Below are positions 17,444 through 27,292 of a stretch of DNA of 64,000 nt, in pieces; the stretch's first letter is position 1, and every line of letters begins with the position of its first letter. This stretch comes from Lyngbya sp. PCC 8106 (GTDB lineage Bacteria > Cyanobacteriota > Cyanobacteriia > Cyanobacteriales > Microcoleaceae). A model generated the notes under the pieces. The model did not search any database, was not told the DNA's origin, and saw only the letters and a program-made list of their open reading frames with translations. The stretch spans positions 1-64,000 of the forward strand of contig NZ_AAVU01000030.1 of NCBI RefSeq assembly GCF_000169095.1, given 5' to 3'. Made by a program: the position numbers and the translations under genes.

Positions 17444-18808
17444 TTAATGTCCGATACCGACATATTGGAATCCAGCTTCTTCTAACTGTTTGCGATCAAG
17501 ATAGTTTCGGCCATCAATCAGCATTGCTGAGTGCATTGACTTCGCCATCTTCGAGTAATTTAAGTTCTTAAACTGTTCCCAATCGGTAATCAAAACCAAC
17601 GCATCACAACCATCTGCTAACAGTTCTGGATCAGTTTCAACAATTACATTAGACAAACCGTGACGCATTCCCGTTTGAGAAATAATGGGGTCATAGGCTT
17701 TAACTTTTGCCCCCAAACGATTCAGTTGTTCAATAATATTTAAAGCGGGAGCATCTCGCAAGTCATCGGTATCAGGTTTGAACGTTAATCCCAATAATCC
17801 AATCGTTTTCCCTTTGAGAATTTTGAGCATTTGTTGGAGTTTTTCAACCGCCATTAACCGTTGACGATTATTCACTTCAACCGCCGCTTTCAACAACTGC
17901 GCTTCATAATTGTAGTCATCGGCTGTATGAATTAACGCAGAAACATCTTTCGGGAAACAAGAACCCCCCCAACCAATTCCAGCTTCTAAGAACTTCTTAC
18001 CGATCCGAGAGTCTAAACCAATCCCCAATGAAACCTGCTTAACATCTGCTCCGACGCGATCGCAAATATTGGCAATTTCATTAATAAAGCTAATTTTAGT
18101 TGCTAAGAATGAGTTCGCCGCGTATTTCACCATCTCTGCTGAACTTAGATCGGTAACGACAACCGGAACCGGAGGTAAAGTCGGATCATCTGCACACTTG
18201 CGCTCAATAATTGGGGTGTATAGTTGTTGCATCATATCGAGCGCTTTTTTGTTATTGCTCCCCAAAACAATCCGATCTGGGTTGAACGTATCAAAAATCG
18301 CAGAACCCTCTCGCAAAAATTCTGGGTTACTCACCACATCAAATGCAACTTCTACATCTTTTGTGGCTCCCTCTTGATTTTGTCGTTCAGCAACTCCATC
18401 GAGAACAATCATCCGCACCCAGTCACCCGAACCAATCGGTACAGTTGATTTATTGACGATAACTTTGTAACCTGCTGTTAGATGAGAACCAATTCCACGA
18501 GCAACTGCTTCGACATAACGAGTATCACTATCACCCGTCGGTAAAGCAGGAGTTCCGACTGCAATAAAGAGAATCTCCCCGTGATTGACCCCTGCACCCA
18601 AATCAGAAGTAAAGCACAACCGTCCTTCTTCCATATTCTTCTTCATCAATTCTGATAAACCCGGTTCATAAATCGGCGACTGACCGGATTTCATCAATTT
18701 GACTTTTTCTTCGTTATTATCTACGCAAAGTACATCGTGACCCGTATGAGCAAGGCACACTCCAGTCACTAAGCCGACATATCCCGTACCAATCACACAA
18801 ACTCGCAT
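17444..18808 (-). CDS. ugd: UDP-glucose 6-dehydrogenase
   Basis: The enzyme oxidises UDP-glucose twice to UDP-glucuronate with NAD. The 454-residue product starts with the Rossmann dinucleotide motif CVIGTGYVGLVTGVCLA. The central ANSFLATKISFINEIAN is present, and the catalytic Cys lies in GIGWGGSCFPKD. The C-terminal NAD/UDP domain (LGLTFKPDTDDLRDAPA) is complete. It lies 128 bases after the UDP-glucuronate decarboxylase gene on the same strand. The two consecutive enzymes of UDP-xylose formation are therefore adjacent and probably co-transcribed for envelope or exopolysaccharide synthesis. The start ATG gives the exact Rossmann N-terminus. Confidence 0.96.
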   Translation of the reverse strand: MRVCVIGTGYVGLVTGVCLAHTGHDVLCVDNNEEKVKLMKSGQSPIYEPGLSELMKKNMEEGRLCFTSDLGAGVNHGEILFIAVGTPALPTGDSDTRYVEAVARGIGSHLTAGYKVIVNKSTVPIGSGDWVRMIVLDGVAERQNQEGATKDVEVAFDVVSNPEFLREGSAIFDTFNPDRIVLGSNNKKALDMMQQLYTPIIERKCADDPTLPPVPVVVTDLSSAEMVKYAANSFLATKISFINEIANICDRVGADVKQVSLGIGLDSRIGKKFLEAGIGWGGSCFPKDVSALIHTADDYNYEAQLLKAAVEVNNRQRLMAVEKLQQMLKILKGKTIGLLGLTFKPDTDDLRDAPALNIIEQLNRLGAKVKAYDPIISQTGMRHGLSNVIVETDPELLADGCDALVLITDWEQFKNLNYSKMAKSMHSAMLIDGRNYLDRKQLEEAGFQYVGIGH

Positions 18809-18936
18809 AATAATGATATCCTCATTCTATAAACGAAACAAAAAAACGATAATTACTAGATGAGGGGGGTTGTTTACCCATCATCATCGCATTAGGATTC
18901 AAAGGGTATTGCAGCCTGGTGAATCCTGTTTCCATT

Positions 18937-19884
18937 CTATTGATGTTTTGACTGTTCCTCTAAAATTCGTTGATGGAAGTCTGAAATGGTTAGCTTTAAG
19001 CCTTCTTCTAGGGGAACAGTCGCTTCCCAATTCAGATAGGTTTTTGCCTTCGTGATGTCTGGTTGTCGCTGTCTCGGGTCATCTTGAGGGAGGGGTTTAT
19101 ATTGAATCTCCGCATCGGAATTAACCATCTGCTGAATCTTTTGCGCTAATTGAAGGATGGTATATTCACTCGGATTTCCTAAATTCACCGGGCCAATATA
19201 ATCCCCATTCATCAGACGCATTAACCCATCTACCAAGTTAGACACATAACAAAAGCTGCGAGTTTGTGAACCATCTCCATAGACTGTTAACGGAATTCCT
19301 TGCAAAGCTTGGACGACAAAATTACTCACCACTCGACCATCGTTTTCTAACATTCGCGGCCCATAGGTATTGAAAATCCGAGCGACTCGAATATCAATCC
19401 CATTTTGACGGTGATAGTCAAAGGCTAGAGTCTCCGCCACTCGTTTTCCTTCATCGTAACAACTCCGAATCCCAATCGGATTAACATTTCCCCGATAGTC
19501 TTCAGTTTGGGGATGAACATCAGGATCTCCGTAGACTTCGGAAGTCGAAGCCAGCAAAAATCGTGCTTTCACTCGTTTTGCCAACCCCAACATATTCATC
19601 GTTCCCAAGACATTAGTTTTAATCGTCTTGACCGGGTTGTACTGATAATGAACCGGGGAAGCCGGACAAGCCAAATGATAAATCTGATCCGCTTCTATCC
19701 GAATCGGTTCTGTGATATCATGCCGTATCAGTTCAAAATAAGGGTTCCCAAACCATTTAACGAGGTTTCGCTTCGTACCTGTGAAGAAATTATCCAGGCA
19801 AACTACCTCATGTCCTTGTTCCATTAAACGATCAATGAGGTGTGAACCGATGAAACCTGCGCCGCCTGTTACTAAAATTCTCAT
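18937..19884 (-). CDS. uxs: UDP-glucuronate decarboxylase-like SDR sugar epimerase
   Basis: This is an extended short-chain dehydrogenase: RILVTGGAGFIGSHL at the N-terminus, catalytic Ser/Thr-Ser (LLASTSEVYG) and the YxxxK motif as YDEGKRVAE. The YDEGKR form and the RIFNTYGPRM loop are typical of UDP-glucuronate decarboxylase (UDP-xylose synthase). That fits the adjacent ugd, which supplies UDP-glucuronate. I chose the internal Met (MRILVTGG) because the 15 residues before it are not family-like. The product is 315 residues. A related nucleotide-sugar epimerase activity cannot be excluded from sequence alone. Confidence 0.88.
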   Translation of the reverse strand: MRILVTGGAGFIGSHLIDRLMEQGHEVVCLDNFFTGTKRNLVKWFGNPYFELIRHDITEPIRIEADQIYHLACPASPVHYQYNPVKTIKTNVLGTMNMLGLAKRVKARFLLASTSEVYGDPDVHPQTEDYRGNVNPIGIRSCYDEGKRVAETLAFDYHRQNGIDIRVARIFNTYGPRMLENDGRVVSNFVVQALQGIPLTVYGDGSQTRSFCYVSNLVDGLMRLMNGDYIGPVNLGNPSEYTILQLAQKIQQMVNSDAEIQYKPLPQDDPRQRQPDITKAKTYLNWEATVPLEEGLKLTISDFHQRILEEQSKHQ

Positions 19885-20112
19885 TGTTGCACTTGCCACG
19901 CAAACGTAGAGGGTAATTCCATAGTACAAAAATCTGGCTTCAAATCCAAATTCACAAAAGTTGATCTCTCTGGTTTACCCGATTGACTGGATGTAATGCT
20001 GAAGGCCCTGACTAAATCAAAATCCAAGTTGGTCAACCTTATTAAAGGATAAATTCAAAAAAATGCAACCCAATACTATCGCATCACATTTATATTGTGT
20101 TGTCAATGGCAA

Positions 20113-20174
20113 GAGGGAACCGGAAACAATGACCCGGTTAACCTCCGTGAAATAAGTTTCCCCAACAACTGGGG
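20113..20174. promoter_or_regulatory. Two inverted repeats downstream of lepA
   Basis: GAGGGAACCGG (20113-20123) pairs with CCGGTTAACCTC (about 20134-20145) with one bulge. CCCCA (20160-20164) pairs with TGGGG (20170-20174) across five bases. Read on the minus strand they follow the lepA stop by about 35 bases and could stop or stabilise its transcript. No strong T-run follows, so a simple rho-independent terminator is not certain. Confidence 0.35.
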
Positions 20175-20208
20175 TCACTTCACTTAACTGTTAGCGGTTA
20201 ATGCCGTT

Positions 20209-22023
20209 CTAGGATTCTTGATTTAATCGTAGCACTGCCATAAACGCTTCCTGAGGAACATCAACAGATCCTAGAGATTTCATCCGTTTTTTCCCTTTTG
20301 CTTGTTTGGCGAGTAATTTCTTCTTCCGACTAATATCTCCCCCGTAACACTTCGCCAATACATCTTTTCGTAACGCCGGAATATGTTCACTGGCAATCAC
20401 TTTAGAACCAATTGTCGCCTGTAACGGCACCTTAAACTGATGACGAGGAATCAACTCTTTTAACTTCTCGACCATCCCTCGACCAACACCATAAGCTTTA
20501 TCTCGGTGAACAATCATCGACAGGGAATCAACCGGATCACCATTGATCATCAGATCTAACTTCACCAACGGATTCGCCCGATAGCCAATCAAATGATACT
20601 CCATACTGGCATAACCCCGAGAGCGAGACTTCATCTGATCAAAGAAATCTGTTACGACTTCAGCGAGGGGAACTTCATACACCAATGTTGTTCGTCCGAG
20701 GGTCAAATATTTCATATCTTTGAAATCACCCCGACGAGTTTGACCCAAATCCATCAATGTCCCCACATATTCTTCGGGGGTAATCATTTCAACTCGCACA
20801 TAGGGTTCTTCAATTTTTTCTCGGTAATTAGGTTCGGGTAAATTAGCGGGATTATCAATCATTAAAACTTCCCCTTTTAAGGTCGTTACTTGATAAACAA
20901 CTGAGGGTGAAGTTACAATTAAATCTAAATTATATTCTCGTTCAAGACGTTCCTGCACAATTTCCATATGCAGTAAACCCAAAAACCCACAACGAAACCC
21001 AAATCCCATTGCGGTCGAGGTTTCGGGTTCATATGACAGGGCAGAATCATTCAGCTTGAGTTTATCGAGGGCTTCGCGTAGGTCGGGAAATTGATCGGAA
21101 TCGGTTGGGAATAAACCACAAAATACCATCGGTTTTGCTTCTTTATAACCTGGTAACGGTTTTTCCGCTGCATCTTTGGCTAAGGTGATCGTATCTCCCA
21201 CTCGGGCATCTTCAACGGCTTTAATGGCTGCGGCTACATACCCAACTTCCCCTGCGTGGAGTTCATCAACGGGCTTTTGAGTCGGACATAATATCCCAAT
21301 TTCATCAATCTCATATTCTTTTTTAGAAGCCATTAACCGAATGCGATCGCCTTTTTTGAGCGTTCCATCCATGACTCGAAAATAGACAATTACTCCGCGA
21401 TAACTATCGTAATAACTATCAAAAATTAACGCCCTTAACTTTTGCGAAACTGTATCTTCAGGCGGAGGAACTAATTTAACAATTGATTCTAAGATCTCAT
21501 TAATGCCAATTCCTTCTTTAGCCGAAGCTAGGATCGCATCAGAACAGTCTAAACCAATGATTTCTTCGATTTCTTCCTTGACTCGCTCCGGTTCGGCTCC
21601 GGGTAAATCTATTTTATTTAAAACGGGGATAATTTCTAAATTATTTTCTAGAGCTAGATAGACATTTGCTAGGGTTTGAGCCTCGACCCCTTGAGACGCA
21701 TCAACGACTAATAATGCCCCTTCACAAGCCGCCAAACTACGGGAAACTTCATAGGAAAAATCCACATGACCGGGAGTATCAATCAGATTTAAGACGTACT
21801 GATTGCCATCTTTGGCTGTATAATCCATACGAGCCGCTTGCAATTTGATCGTAATGCCGCGCTCTCTTTCCAAGTCCATCGAATCTAGAAATTGCTCCTT
21901 CATTTCCCGTTGTGCGACTGTCCCTGTATCTTGCAACAGGCGATCAGCTAAGGTGGACTTGCCATGATCAATGTGGGCAATAATTGAGAAGTTGCGAATT
22001 CGAGAAACAGGAACGTTTGTCAT
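20209..22023 (-). CDS. lepA: Elongation factor 4 (LepA), ribosome-associated GTPase
   Basis: The 604-residue translational GTPase carries all G motifs: AHIDHGKSTL (G1), ERERGITI (G2), DTPGHVDF (G3) and NKIDLPGA (G4). The LepA-specific C-terminal domain (SLGSVDVPQEAFMAVL end) distinguishes it from EF-G. LepA back-translocates stalled ribosomes and supports assembly; in phototrophs it matters under stress. It starts at MTNVPVSRIRNFSIIAHIDHG. The gene stands alone, with spacers of about 320 and 200 bases on either side. Confidence 0.97.
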   Translation of the reverse strand: MTNVPVSRIRNFSIIAHIDHGKSTLADRLLQDTGTVAQREMKEQFLDSMDLERERGITIKLQAARMDYTAKDGNQYVLNLIDTPGHVDFSYEVSRSLAACEGALLVVDASQGVEAQTLANVYLALENNLEIIPVLNKIDLPGAEPERVKEEIEEIIGLDCSDAILASAKEGIGINEILESIVKLVPPPEDTVSQKLRALIFDSYYDSYRGVIVYFRVMDGTLKKGDRIRLMASKKEYEIDEIGILCPTQKPVDELHAGEVGYVAAAIKAVEDARVGDTITLAKDAAEKPLPGYKEAKPMVFCGLFPTDSDQFPDLREALDKLKLNDSALSYEPETSTAMGFGFRCGFLGLLHMEIVQERLEREYNLDLIVTSPSVVYQVTTLKGEVLMIDNPANLPEPNYREKIEEPYVRVEMITPEEYVGTLMDLGQTRRGDFKDMKYLTLGRTTLVYEVPLAEVVTDFFDQMKSRSRGYASMEYHLIGYRANPLVKLDLMINGDPVDSLSMIVHRDKAYGVGRGMVEKLKELIPRHQFKVPLQATIGSKVIASEHIPALRKDVLAKCYGGDISRKKKLLAKQAKGKKRMKSLGSVDVPQEAFMAVLRLNQES

Positions 22024-22221
22024 AGGGATTTTTCCACTACCGGGAGAGATGAATGATGATTGATGGCAAGATCAGGAGAGCTAAACTTAACTTAACGTAT
22101 TTTAACAAAAACCTAGCCAGCCCGTCGTCCATCTTCAGACAACTTTTTTGTTGATGGCAAGAGATGAACTTAACCCCAAGAGATGTCAAAAATAGAGGTT
22201 GACAGTCCACCTTGGGGGGGG

Positions 22222-22545
22222 TTATGACTGCTTTTCTAACTCGGCTTTCATCCGTTCGAGTGTTGTGTTCATCTGAGAGAACATTTGATCGGGAGTGATG
22301 CCAAATTGACCTAGTTGAGTCTTCAACTGTTCCATCGTCATCTGAGCCATAAAATCTTCGGAGAGTTCAAAGCGCTTCATAAACACACGATAACGATCCA
22401 TGATCGACTCCATCTGGGCGATGAACAGTTTTTTGCCTTCGCGATCAAACTTTCCGTAATCACCACCCAGTTGAATTAAGGATTGATAATCTTCAAATAA
22501 CTGCTTGGCTTCTTGCTGAACGATCTCTGAGTCAAAGAATCCCAT
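22222..22545 (-). CDS. DUF1825 family protein
   Basis: The 107-residue soluble protein starts MGFFDSEIVQQEAKQLFEDYQ and is predicted mostly helical, with a Met/Gln-rich C-terminus. It matches the DUF1825 family, found throughout cyanobacteria and plastid-bearing relatives, with no assigned function. No motif suggests catalysis. It stands 190 bases downstream of the signal peptidase gene on the same strand and could form a loose operon with it. Confidence 0.88.
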   Translation of the reverse strand: MGFFDSEIVQQEAKQLFEDYQSLIQLGGDYGKFDREGKKLFIAQMESIMDRYRVFMKRFELSEDFMAQMTMEQLKTQLGQFGITPDQMFSQMNTTLERMKAELEKQS

Positions 22546-22735
22546 AGCTACTCTTTATTTTACTAAACTGCTATCATTTAAACTCAGGAATTACCTAAGT
22601 TTTTGTATTATTCTAACAGTCAAGATTGACAGTTTTCACACTTTTGTAAGTCGCAATTCCCGTACTTAGGACTCAAGGATAAACTTTGGGAAGTTAGAGA
22701 TTATTCCTCTACGGGATTCATTTTCGGGGATTTGA

Positions 22736-23323
22736 CTAGACCTGTCCCCAGCGATCAATCGGCCAAAAGCGAAAAGCAGCATGACCAATGATATTTTCTT
22801 GGGGAAGAAACCCCCAAATATGAGAGTCATTACTATCATTGCGGTTATCCCCCATGACAAAATAATGATCAGCCGGAACATTCTCAGGCCCCCAATTATA
22901 AGCAGGAGGTTCGGCGATATAATCTTCTTCTAGAGGTTGATTATCGACATAAACGATCCCGTTTCGCACCGCCACAGTTTGACCCGGTTGGGCGATAATC
23001 CTTTTAATAAAGGCTTGCTGAGTTGAATAGCCCTGAACTTGTAACGGTTTTGGAGGGCTGAAGACGATTATTTCTCCGGCTTTGGGGAGATGAAGGTGAT
23101 AAGACACCTTTTCGACAACCAAGCGATCGCCAATTTCTAAGGTCGGTATCATCGAATCTGAGGGAATGTAGCGCGGTTCTGCCACAAACATTCGGATCAA
23201 GATCGATAATACCAGAGCGATCGCCAAAATTAAAAAATTTTCCCCCTGCTCACTCCAGATTTTCTTCCATCCGGTTTGTGTTGTCGCGGTTTGACTGTCT
23301 TTCTGCTGTGAGGGCATTTCCAT
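22736..23323 (-). CDS. lepB: Signal peptidase I
   Basis: This membrane-bound serine protease removes Sec and Tat signal peptides. The 195-residue form has one N-terminal membrane helix (about residues 30-48, ILAIALVLSILIRMFV). The catalytic Ser lies in PSDSMIPTL and the Lys in FIKRIIAQPG. The later boxes GDNRNDSNDSHIWGFLP and IIGHAAFRFWP complete the type I pattern. The length is typical for the short cyanobacterial form. It lies 67 bases after the crtR gene on the same strand. Confidence 0.96.
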   Translation of the reverse strand: MEMPSQQKDSQTATTQTGWKKIWSEQGENFLILAIALVLSILIRMFVAEPRYIPSDSMIPTLEIGDRLVVEKVSYHLHLPKAGEIIVFSPPKPLQVQGYSTQQAFIKRIIAQPGQTVAVRNGIVYVDNQPLEEDYIAEPPAYNWGPENVPADHYFVMGDNRNDSNDSHIWGFLPQENIIGHAAFRFWPIDRWGQV

Positions 23324-23390
23324 CTATTTAAACTAACGAATTTAACTGCAATTGATCCAATTTTAGAGTGGCATTTTCTGGGGGTGACGA

Positions 23391-24263
23391 TCAATGATGA
23401 AAGCGTATTCCCAAAAATATATCGTAAATAAAACCTCGAAAATCTTTTCCTTGTAGCAACCCCAACGTTTGAGGCGAACCCTTAGAATCGAGTAAGGGTT
23501 TCATTTTCTCATAAGCAGGCTTGTATTGATACCAGGGAATAGACGGCCACAAATGATGAATGAGATGATAATTCTGACCCAAGATTAAAAGGTTAAGAAT
23601 TGCACTCGGGTAAACTCTGGCATTCTTCCAGCGATTACGTTCTTCAAAGGGACGATGGGGTAAGTAATCAAAAAATAACCCTAACGCTAGACCGACAACC
23701 AATGCAGGGGAGAACCAATAGTTGAGAATGTAATCTGTAAAGCCATAATAGAATGAACAGCCAACAATGCTAAACACAAACAACCGACTCAAAAACCATT
23801 CTAAAAGCTCATATTTTCGCCACAGTCGTCGTTTGAAGAAAAACACCTCATGGTAAAAGAAACGAGCGGCGATTAACCACAAAGGCCCACCTGTGGAAAC
23901 AAAATGATCAGGGTCATTGTCTGGATCATTAACATGAGCATGATGTTGTATGTGAACCCGTGTAAATACTGGAAAGGCAAAACCTAGCATGAGCGCACTT
24001 CCATGTCCCAAGATGGCATTAACAATCCGATGACGATGCGCTGAATTATGAGAAGCATCGTGAATTACTGTTCCTGCCAAGTGCAGAGCAAGCACGTTAA
24101 TGAAAAAACAGCACCAACCGACCCAGTTCCAACACCAATATCCGATCACGGAAGTCGTTACTAAACCTACTGAACCAAGAAACATCAGTAGCGTTACATT
24201 GAAGCCCCCCTCAGGGATAAGAAACTCCTTGGGAGCCGTCAGTGCCTTCGCGGCCTCCGACAT
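23391..24263 (-). CDS. crtR: Beta-carotene hydroxylase, fatty-acid-desaturase fold
   Basis: CrtR hydroxylates beta-ionone rings to make zeaxanthin and is a di-iron membrane enzyme. Three His boxes are visible: HDASHNSAH, HIQHHAH and NYHLIHH, with several hydrophobic helices between them. The length (290 residues) and the LGFAFPVFTRVHIQHHAHVNDP stretch fit the cyanobacterial CrtR group rather than DesA or DesC desaturases. I prefer MSEAAKALTAP as the start, four codons inside the longest frame. Other desaturase-fold hydroxylases such as CrtW-like ketolases are less likely from the box spacing. Confidence 0.85.
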   Translation of the reverse strand: MSEAAKALTAPKEFLIPEGGFNVTLLMFLGSVGLVTTSVIGYWCWNWVGWCCFFINVLALHLAGTVIHDASHNSAHRHRIVNAILGHGSALMLGFAFPVFTRVHIQHHAHVNDPDNDPDHFVSTGGPLWLIAARFFYHEVFFFKRRLWRKYELLEWFLSRLFVFSIVGCSFYYGFTDYILNYWFSPALVVGLALGLFFDYLPHRPFEERNRWKNARVYPSAILNLLILGQNYHLIHHLWPSIPWYQYKPAYEKMKPLLDSKGSPQTLGLLQGKDFRGFIYDIFLGIRFHH

Positions 24264-24406
24264 TACTTTTCGCACTCCTTATTCTGTCACACCACTGTAT
24301 TTTATGAGACAAAGCCACAAACTGTAAAGTTTCGTGACAAATATGAATCTCATCTTAACCTGTTGAAAACCAACTTTAAATTTACCCGAAGAAGGAGAAA
24401 AATTCC

Positions 24407-25249
24407 ATGTCCTCTCGTTTAAAGTCTCAGTCTTACCTCTGTTCCAATGTACACCGAATCCTCAGTTTGTCCGTGAGTGTTTTGATTTTATTGGGTTTTG
24501 GTTCGTCAGCCCAAGCTAGACCTGACTGGACAGGAGGAGGTCGTACACCGGGGTGGTTCCCTCAACAAAATGATAATCGCCGCGATATCGATGTTCCGCC
24601 ACCGGAAACAAACAACACAGAAACAGAACCTCCTCAAGACCAAAGTTCTCAATCCCCAGACTCAACTAACAATTCTCCAATTCCGGTCGAGGAAATTGAA
24701 ACCGAAACCGCAACTGAACCTCGGTTTAGATGTGAAGTCATTGGCGGAGAGTATACCGTCATGTACTATCCAGTCAGTCAAGACAATCAAGGCTTTGCTT
24801 GGGCTGTTCCCGGTGAAATGGGAGGCGGTTGGACACCTGATCGTCGCTGTAACGAAATCAGTCGCCGTCTGGAGTCCTATCGACCAGATGGACTATATGA
24901 ATTGCTCACCGGGCTTGAAAACGGCTATAACGTCATTTGTGCGACAACCGAAGATGTGCCGAACTGTCGAATTGTGTTAACGGTACCGACTGAAGAAAAC
25001 CCGCAATTGGTACGCGATCGCATTTTCCAAAACCTTGTTGTTGCCGATAGCGGTAGCGCCACCCAAGCCGTCTATACCCTCACTGACGAAAACAGTACAG
25101 GTGATATTATTCAAGGAATATTCCGAGGGGGTACAGGTCGCAACTCCACTCAACGGAATCGCTCCCGAGGCATTAACCTCAAACCCTTTCTCGCCCCAGA
25201 AGATCGAGGAACTGGCACCCAATTACAGTTACCCAATTCCAATCAATAG
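24407..25249 (+). CDS. COP23 domain exported protein
   Basis: The 280-residue product has a clear Sec signal peptide with a predicted cut after SSAQA (about residue 37), then a Pro/Thr/Gln-rich linker (about 40-105). The C-terminal COP23 domain reads FRCEVIGGEYTVMYYP...GWTPDRRCNEISRRLE...NVICATTE. COP23 was first described as a circadian-oscillating, membrane-associated protein in a unicellular cyanobacterium; its job is not known. A strong Shine-Dalgarno sequence (GAAGGAG) precedes the start. Four domain Cys residues may form disulfides outside the membrane. Confidence 0.85.
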   Translation: MSSRLKSQSYLCSNVHRILSLSVSVLILLGFGSSAQARPDWTGGGRTPGWFPQQNDNRRDIDVPPPETNNTETEPPQDQSSQSPDSTNNSPIPVEEIETETATEPRFRCEVIGGEYTVMYYPVSQDNQGFAWAVPGEMGGGWTPDRRCNEISRRLESYRPDGLYELLTGLENGYNVICATTEDVPNCRIVLTVPTEENPQLVRDRIFQNLVVADSGSATQAVYTLTDENSTGDIIQGIFRGGTGRNSTQRNRSRGINLKPFLAPEDRGTGTQLQLPNSNQ

Positions 25250-25546
25250 GGCGAAGTGCGGTGAGTGCAGCCCAAACTTGTCACCCTGCGGTTCTCGGTA
25301 AGACTGAGTTTGTCAGAGAGTGAACAGTCAAAAGTCAAAAGTGAAAAAATTGAGAACGGTGTGCAGTGTATTACTCAAACACACTGACAAACACACTGAT
25401 AACTGTAAACTGAAAAAACTGGTGAGCTAGTCCGGTCTTGGTGGTTTCCATCAAGGAGGAACTTTGCAAGAGAGCGAAGTTCGCGATCGTAGCAACTAGC
25501 GAACCCAAAGGGTCACTGAATAACTGATAACTGTTCACTGAAAAAG
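25250..25546. repeat. Spacer of dispersed short repeats between the COP23 gene and pyk
   Basis: The 297-base spacer holds GTCAAAAGTCAAAAGT, a doubled ACTGATAACTGT..ACTGAAAAA word (about 25393-25418 and 25520-25545), and AGTGCGGTGAGT (25255-25266). The last reappears inverted at about 49942-49953. The segment ending CCATCAAGGAGGAACT resembles repeats scattered in filamentous cyanobacterial genomes. No gene is seen. pyk begins at its right edge, directly after one ACTGATAACTGT copy. Confidence 0.6.
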
Positions 25547-27292
25547 ATGCACCGAACCAAAATTGTCGCCACTATTGGCCCTGCAACCCAGCAGCCAGAT
25601 GTTCTACGCGCCTTGATCGAAGCAGGTGCTACCACTCTCCGACTCAACTTTTCTCATGGCACCCATGAAGATCACCAACGTAGTATTCGGATGATTCGGC
25701 AAATTTCCTTTGAACTGAATCAACCGGTTGGCATTCTTCAAGATCTTCAAGGCCCAAAAATTCGTTTAGGTAAATTTGAAAACGGTTCTATTGTCCTCAA
25801 GCGAGACGATCCCTTCATTCTCACGTCACGTCAGTTACCGGGAACCCAAGAAATCTCCTCTGTGACCTACGAACCTCTGGCTGAGGAAGTTCCTGAAGGT
25901 GCAGACATTTTGCTCGATGATGGCAAAGTCGAAATGAAGGTGGAAAAAATTGACCGCAAAGCCAAAGAACTTCACTGTCGGGTTGTCGTTGGCGGGCCGC
26001 TCTCCAATAGCAAAGGCGTTAATTTTCCGGGTGTTTATTTATCGATTAAAGCCTTAACGGACAAAGATCGTAAGGATTTGATGTTCGGCCTCGATCAAGG
26101 GGTTGATTGGGTTGCCCTCAGCTTTGTACGAAATCCTCAAGATATTTTAGAAATCAAAGAACTGATCGCTAGTGCCGGAAAAAATGTTCCTGTGGTTGCC
26201 AAAATCGAGAAACACGAAGCGATTGAACAAATGGAGGAAATCCTGACCCTCTGTAATGGTGTGATGGTCGCTCGGGGCGATTTAGGGGTGGAACTCCCGG
26301 CTGAAGATGTTCCGATCTTACAAAAACGGTTAATTGTGACGGCGAACCGCATAGGAATTCCGGTGATTACGGCCACTCAAATGTTAGACAGTATGGTGGG
26401 GAATCCCCGGCCAACTCGGGCGGAGATTTCTGATGTTGCCAACGCAATTTTAGATGGTACTGATGCAGTCATGCTTTCTAATGAAACGGCGGTGGGTAAA
26501 TATCCGGTCGAAGCAGTGGCTACAATGGCTCGAATTGCTCGCCGAATTGAAAAAGAAGGGATTACGCGCAATATTTCTACTGTTGCTGATACTGGCCGCT
26601 CTGTTCCGAATGCGATTTCGGCGGCTGTTGCTCAGATTGCCCAACAACTGGATGCAGGGGCAATTATGACTTTAACGAAAACCGGGGCAACGGCTCGAAA
26701 TGTTTCCAAGTTTCGCCCGGCCACTCCTATTTTAGCCGTGACGCCTCACGTGGAGGTAGCAAGACAGTTGAGCTTGGTTTGGGGGGTGAAGCCGTTATTG
26801 GTCTTGGATTTGTCTTCGACAGATCAAACGTTTCAGTCTGCGGTTAATGTCGCTCGGGAAAATCATTTACTTTCTGATGGGGATTTGGTCGTGACAACAG
26901 CCGGGACTCTACAAGGGGTTCCGGGTTCGACGGATTTGGTCAAGGTTGAAGTGGTTAATGCTTTGCTCGGCAAAGGAACGGCTGTGGGTCAGGGTTCGGT
27001 AACGGGACGGGCCAGAGTCGCACAAGAGGTGTCGCAACTAAATGATTTTAGTGCGGGTGATATTTTGGTTGTTCATCAAACCAATGCGGAGTTTGTCGAG
27101 TTGATTCGTAAAGCTTCGGGTATTGTGACGGAAGTTGATAGTTTAACGTCTCATGCGGCGGTGATTGGTTTGCGTTTGGGTATTCCGGTGATTATTGGGG
27201 TGAAGAATGCCACTGATGTGATTCGCAATGGCACAATTTTAACTTTGGATATGCAACGGGGTTGGGTATATTCGGGGGCGACGAGAGGGTAA
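25547..27292 (+). CDS. pyk: Pyruvate kinase with C-terminal PEP-utiliser mobile domain
   Basis: The enzyme transfers phosphate from phosphoenolpyruvate to ADP. The barrel (residues 1-350) shows RLNFSHGTHEDH, LQDLQGPKIRLG, the catalytic-lysine segment VAKIEKHEAIEQ and ITATQMLDSM. The allosteric C domain follows to about 475. The last 100 residues are a PEP-utilising mobile domain with TSHAAVIGLRLGIP, where the His corresponds to the phosphorylated His of PPDK. This extension occurs in several bacterial pyruvate kinases, including Bacillus and cyanobacterial forms. The length of 581 fits. The start MHRTKIVATIGPA is the family N-terminus. Confidence 0.97.
   Translation: MHRTKIVATIGPATQQPDVLRALIEAGATTLRLNFSHGTHEDHQRSIRMIRQISFELNQPVGILQDLQGPKIRLGKFENGSIVLKRDDPFILTSRQLPGTQEISSVTYEPLAEEVPEGADILLDDGKVEMKVEKIDRKAKELHCRVVVGGPLSNSKGVNFPGVYLSIKALTDKDRKDLMFGLDQGVDWVALSFVRNPQDILEIKELIASAGKNVPVVAKIEKHEAIEQMEEILTLCNGVMVARGDLGVELPAEDVPILQKRLIVTANRIGIPVITATQMLDSMVGNPRPTRAEISDVANAILDGTDAVMLSNETAVGKYPVEAVATMARIARRIEKEGITRNISTVADTGRSVPNAISAAVAQIAQQLDAGAIMTLTKTGATARNVSKFRPATPILAVTPHVEVARQLSLVWGVKPLLVLDLSSTDQTFQSAVNVARENHLLSDGDLVVTTAGTLQGVPGSTDLVKVEVVNALLGKGTAVGQGSVTGRARVAQEVSQLNDFSAGDILVVHQTNAEFVELIRKASGIVTEVDSLTSHAAVIGLRLGIPVIIGVKNATDVIRNGTILTLDMQRGWVYSGATRG

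Noticed and set aside
22666..22881. A 71-codon minus-strand frame overlapping the 3' end of lepB
   Set aside because: It overlaps the conserved LepB C-terminus in another frame and resembles no family.
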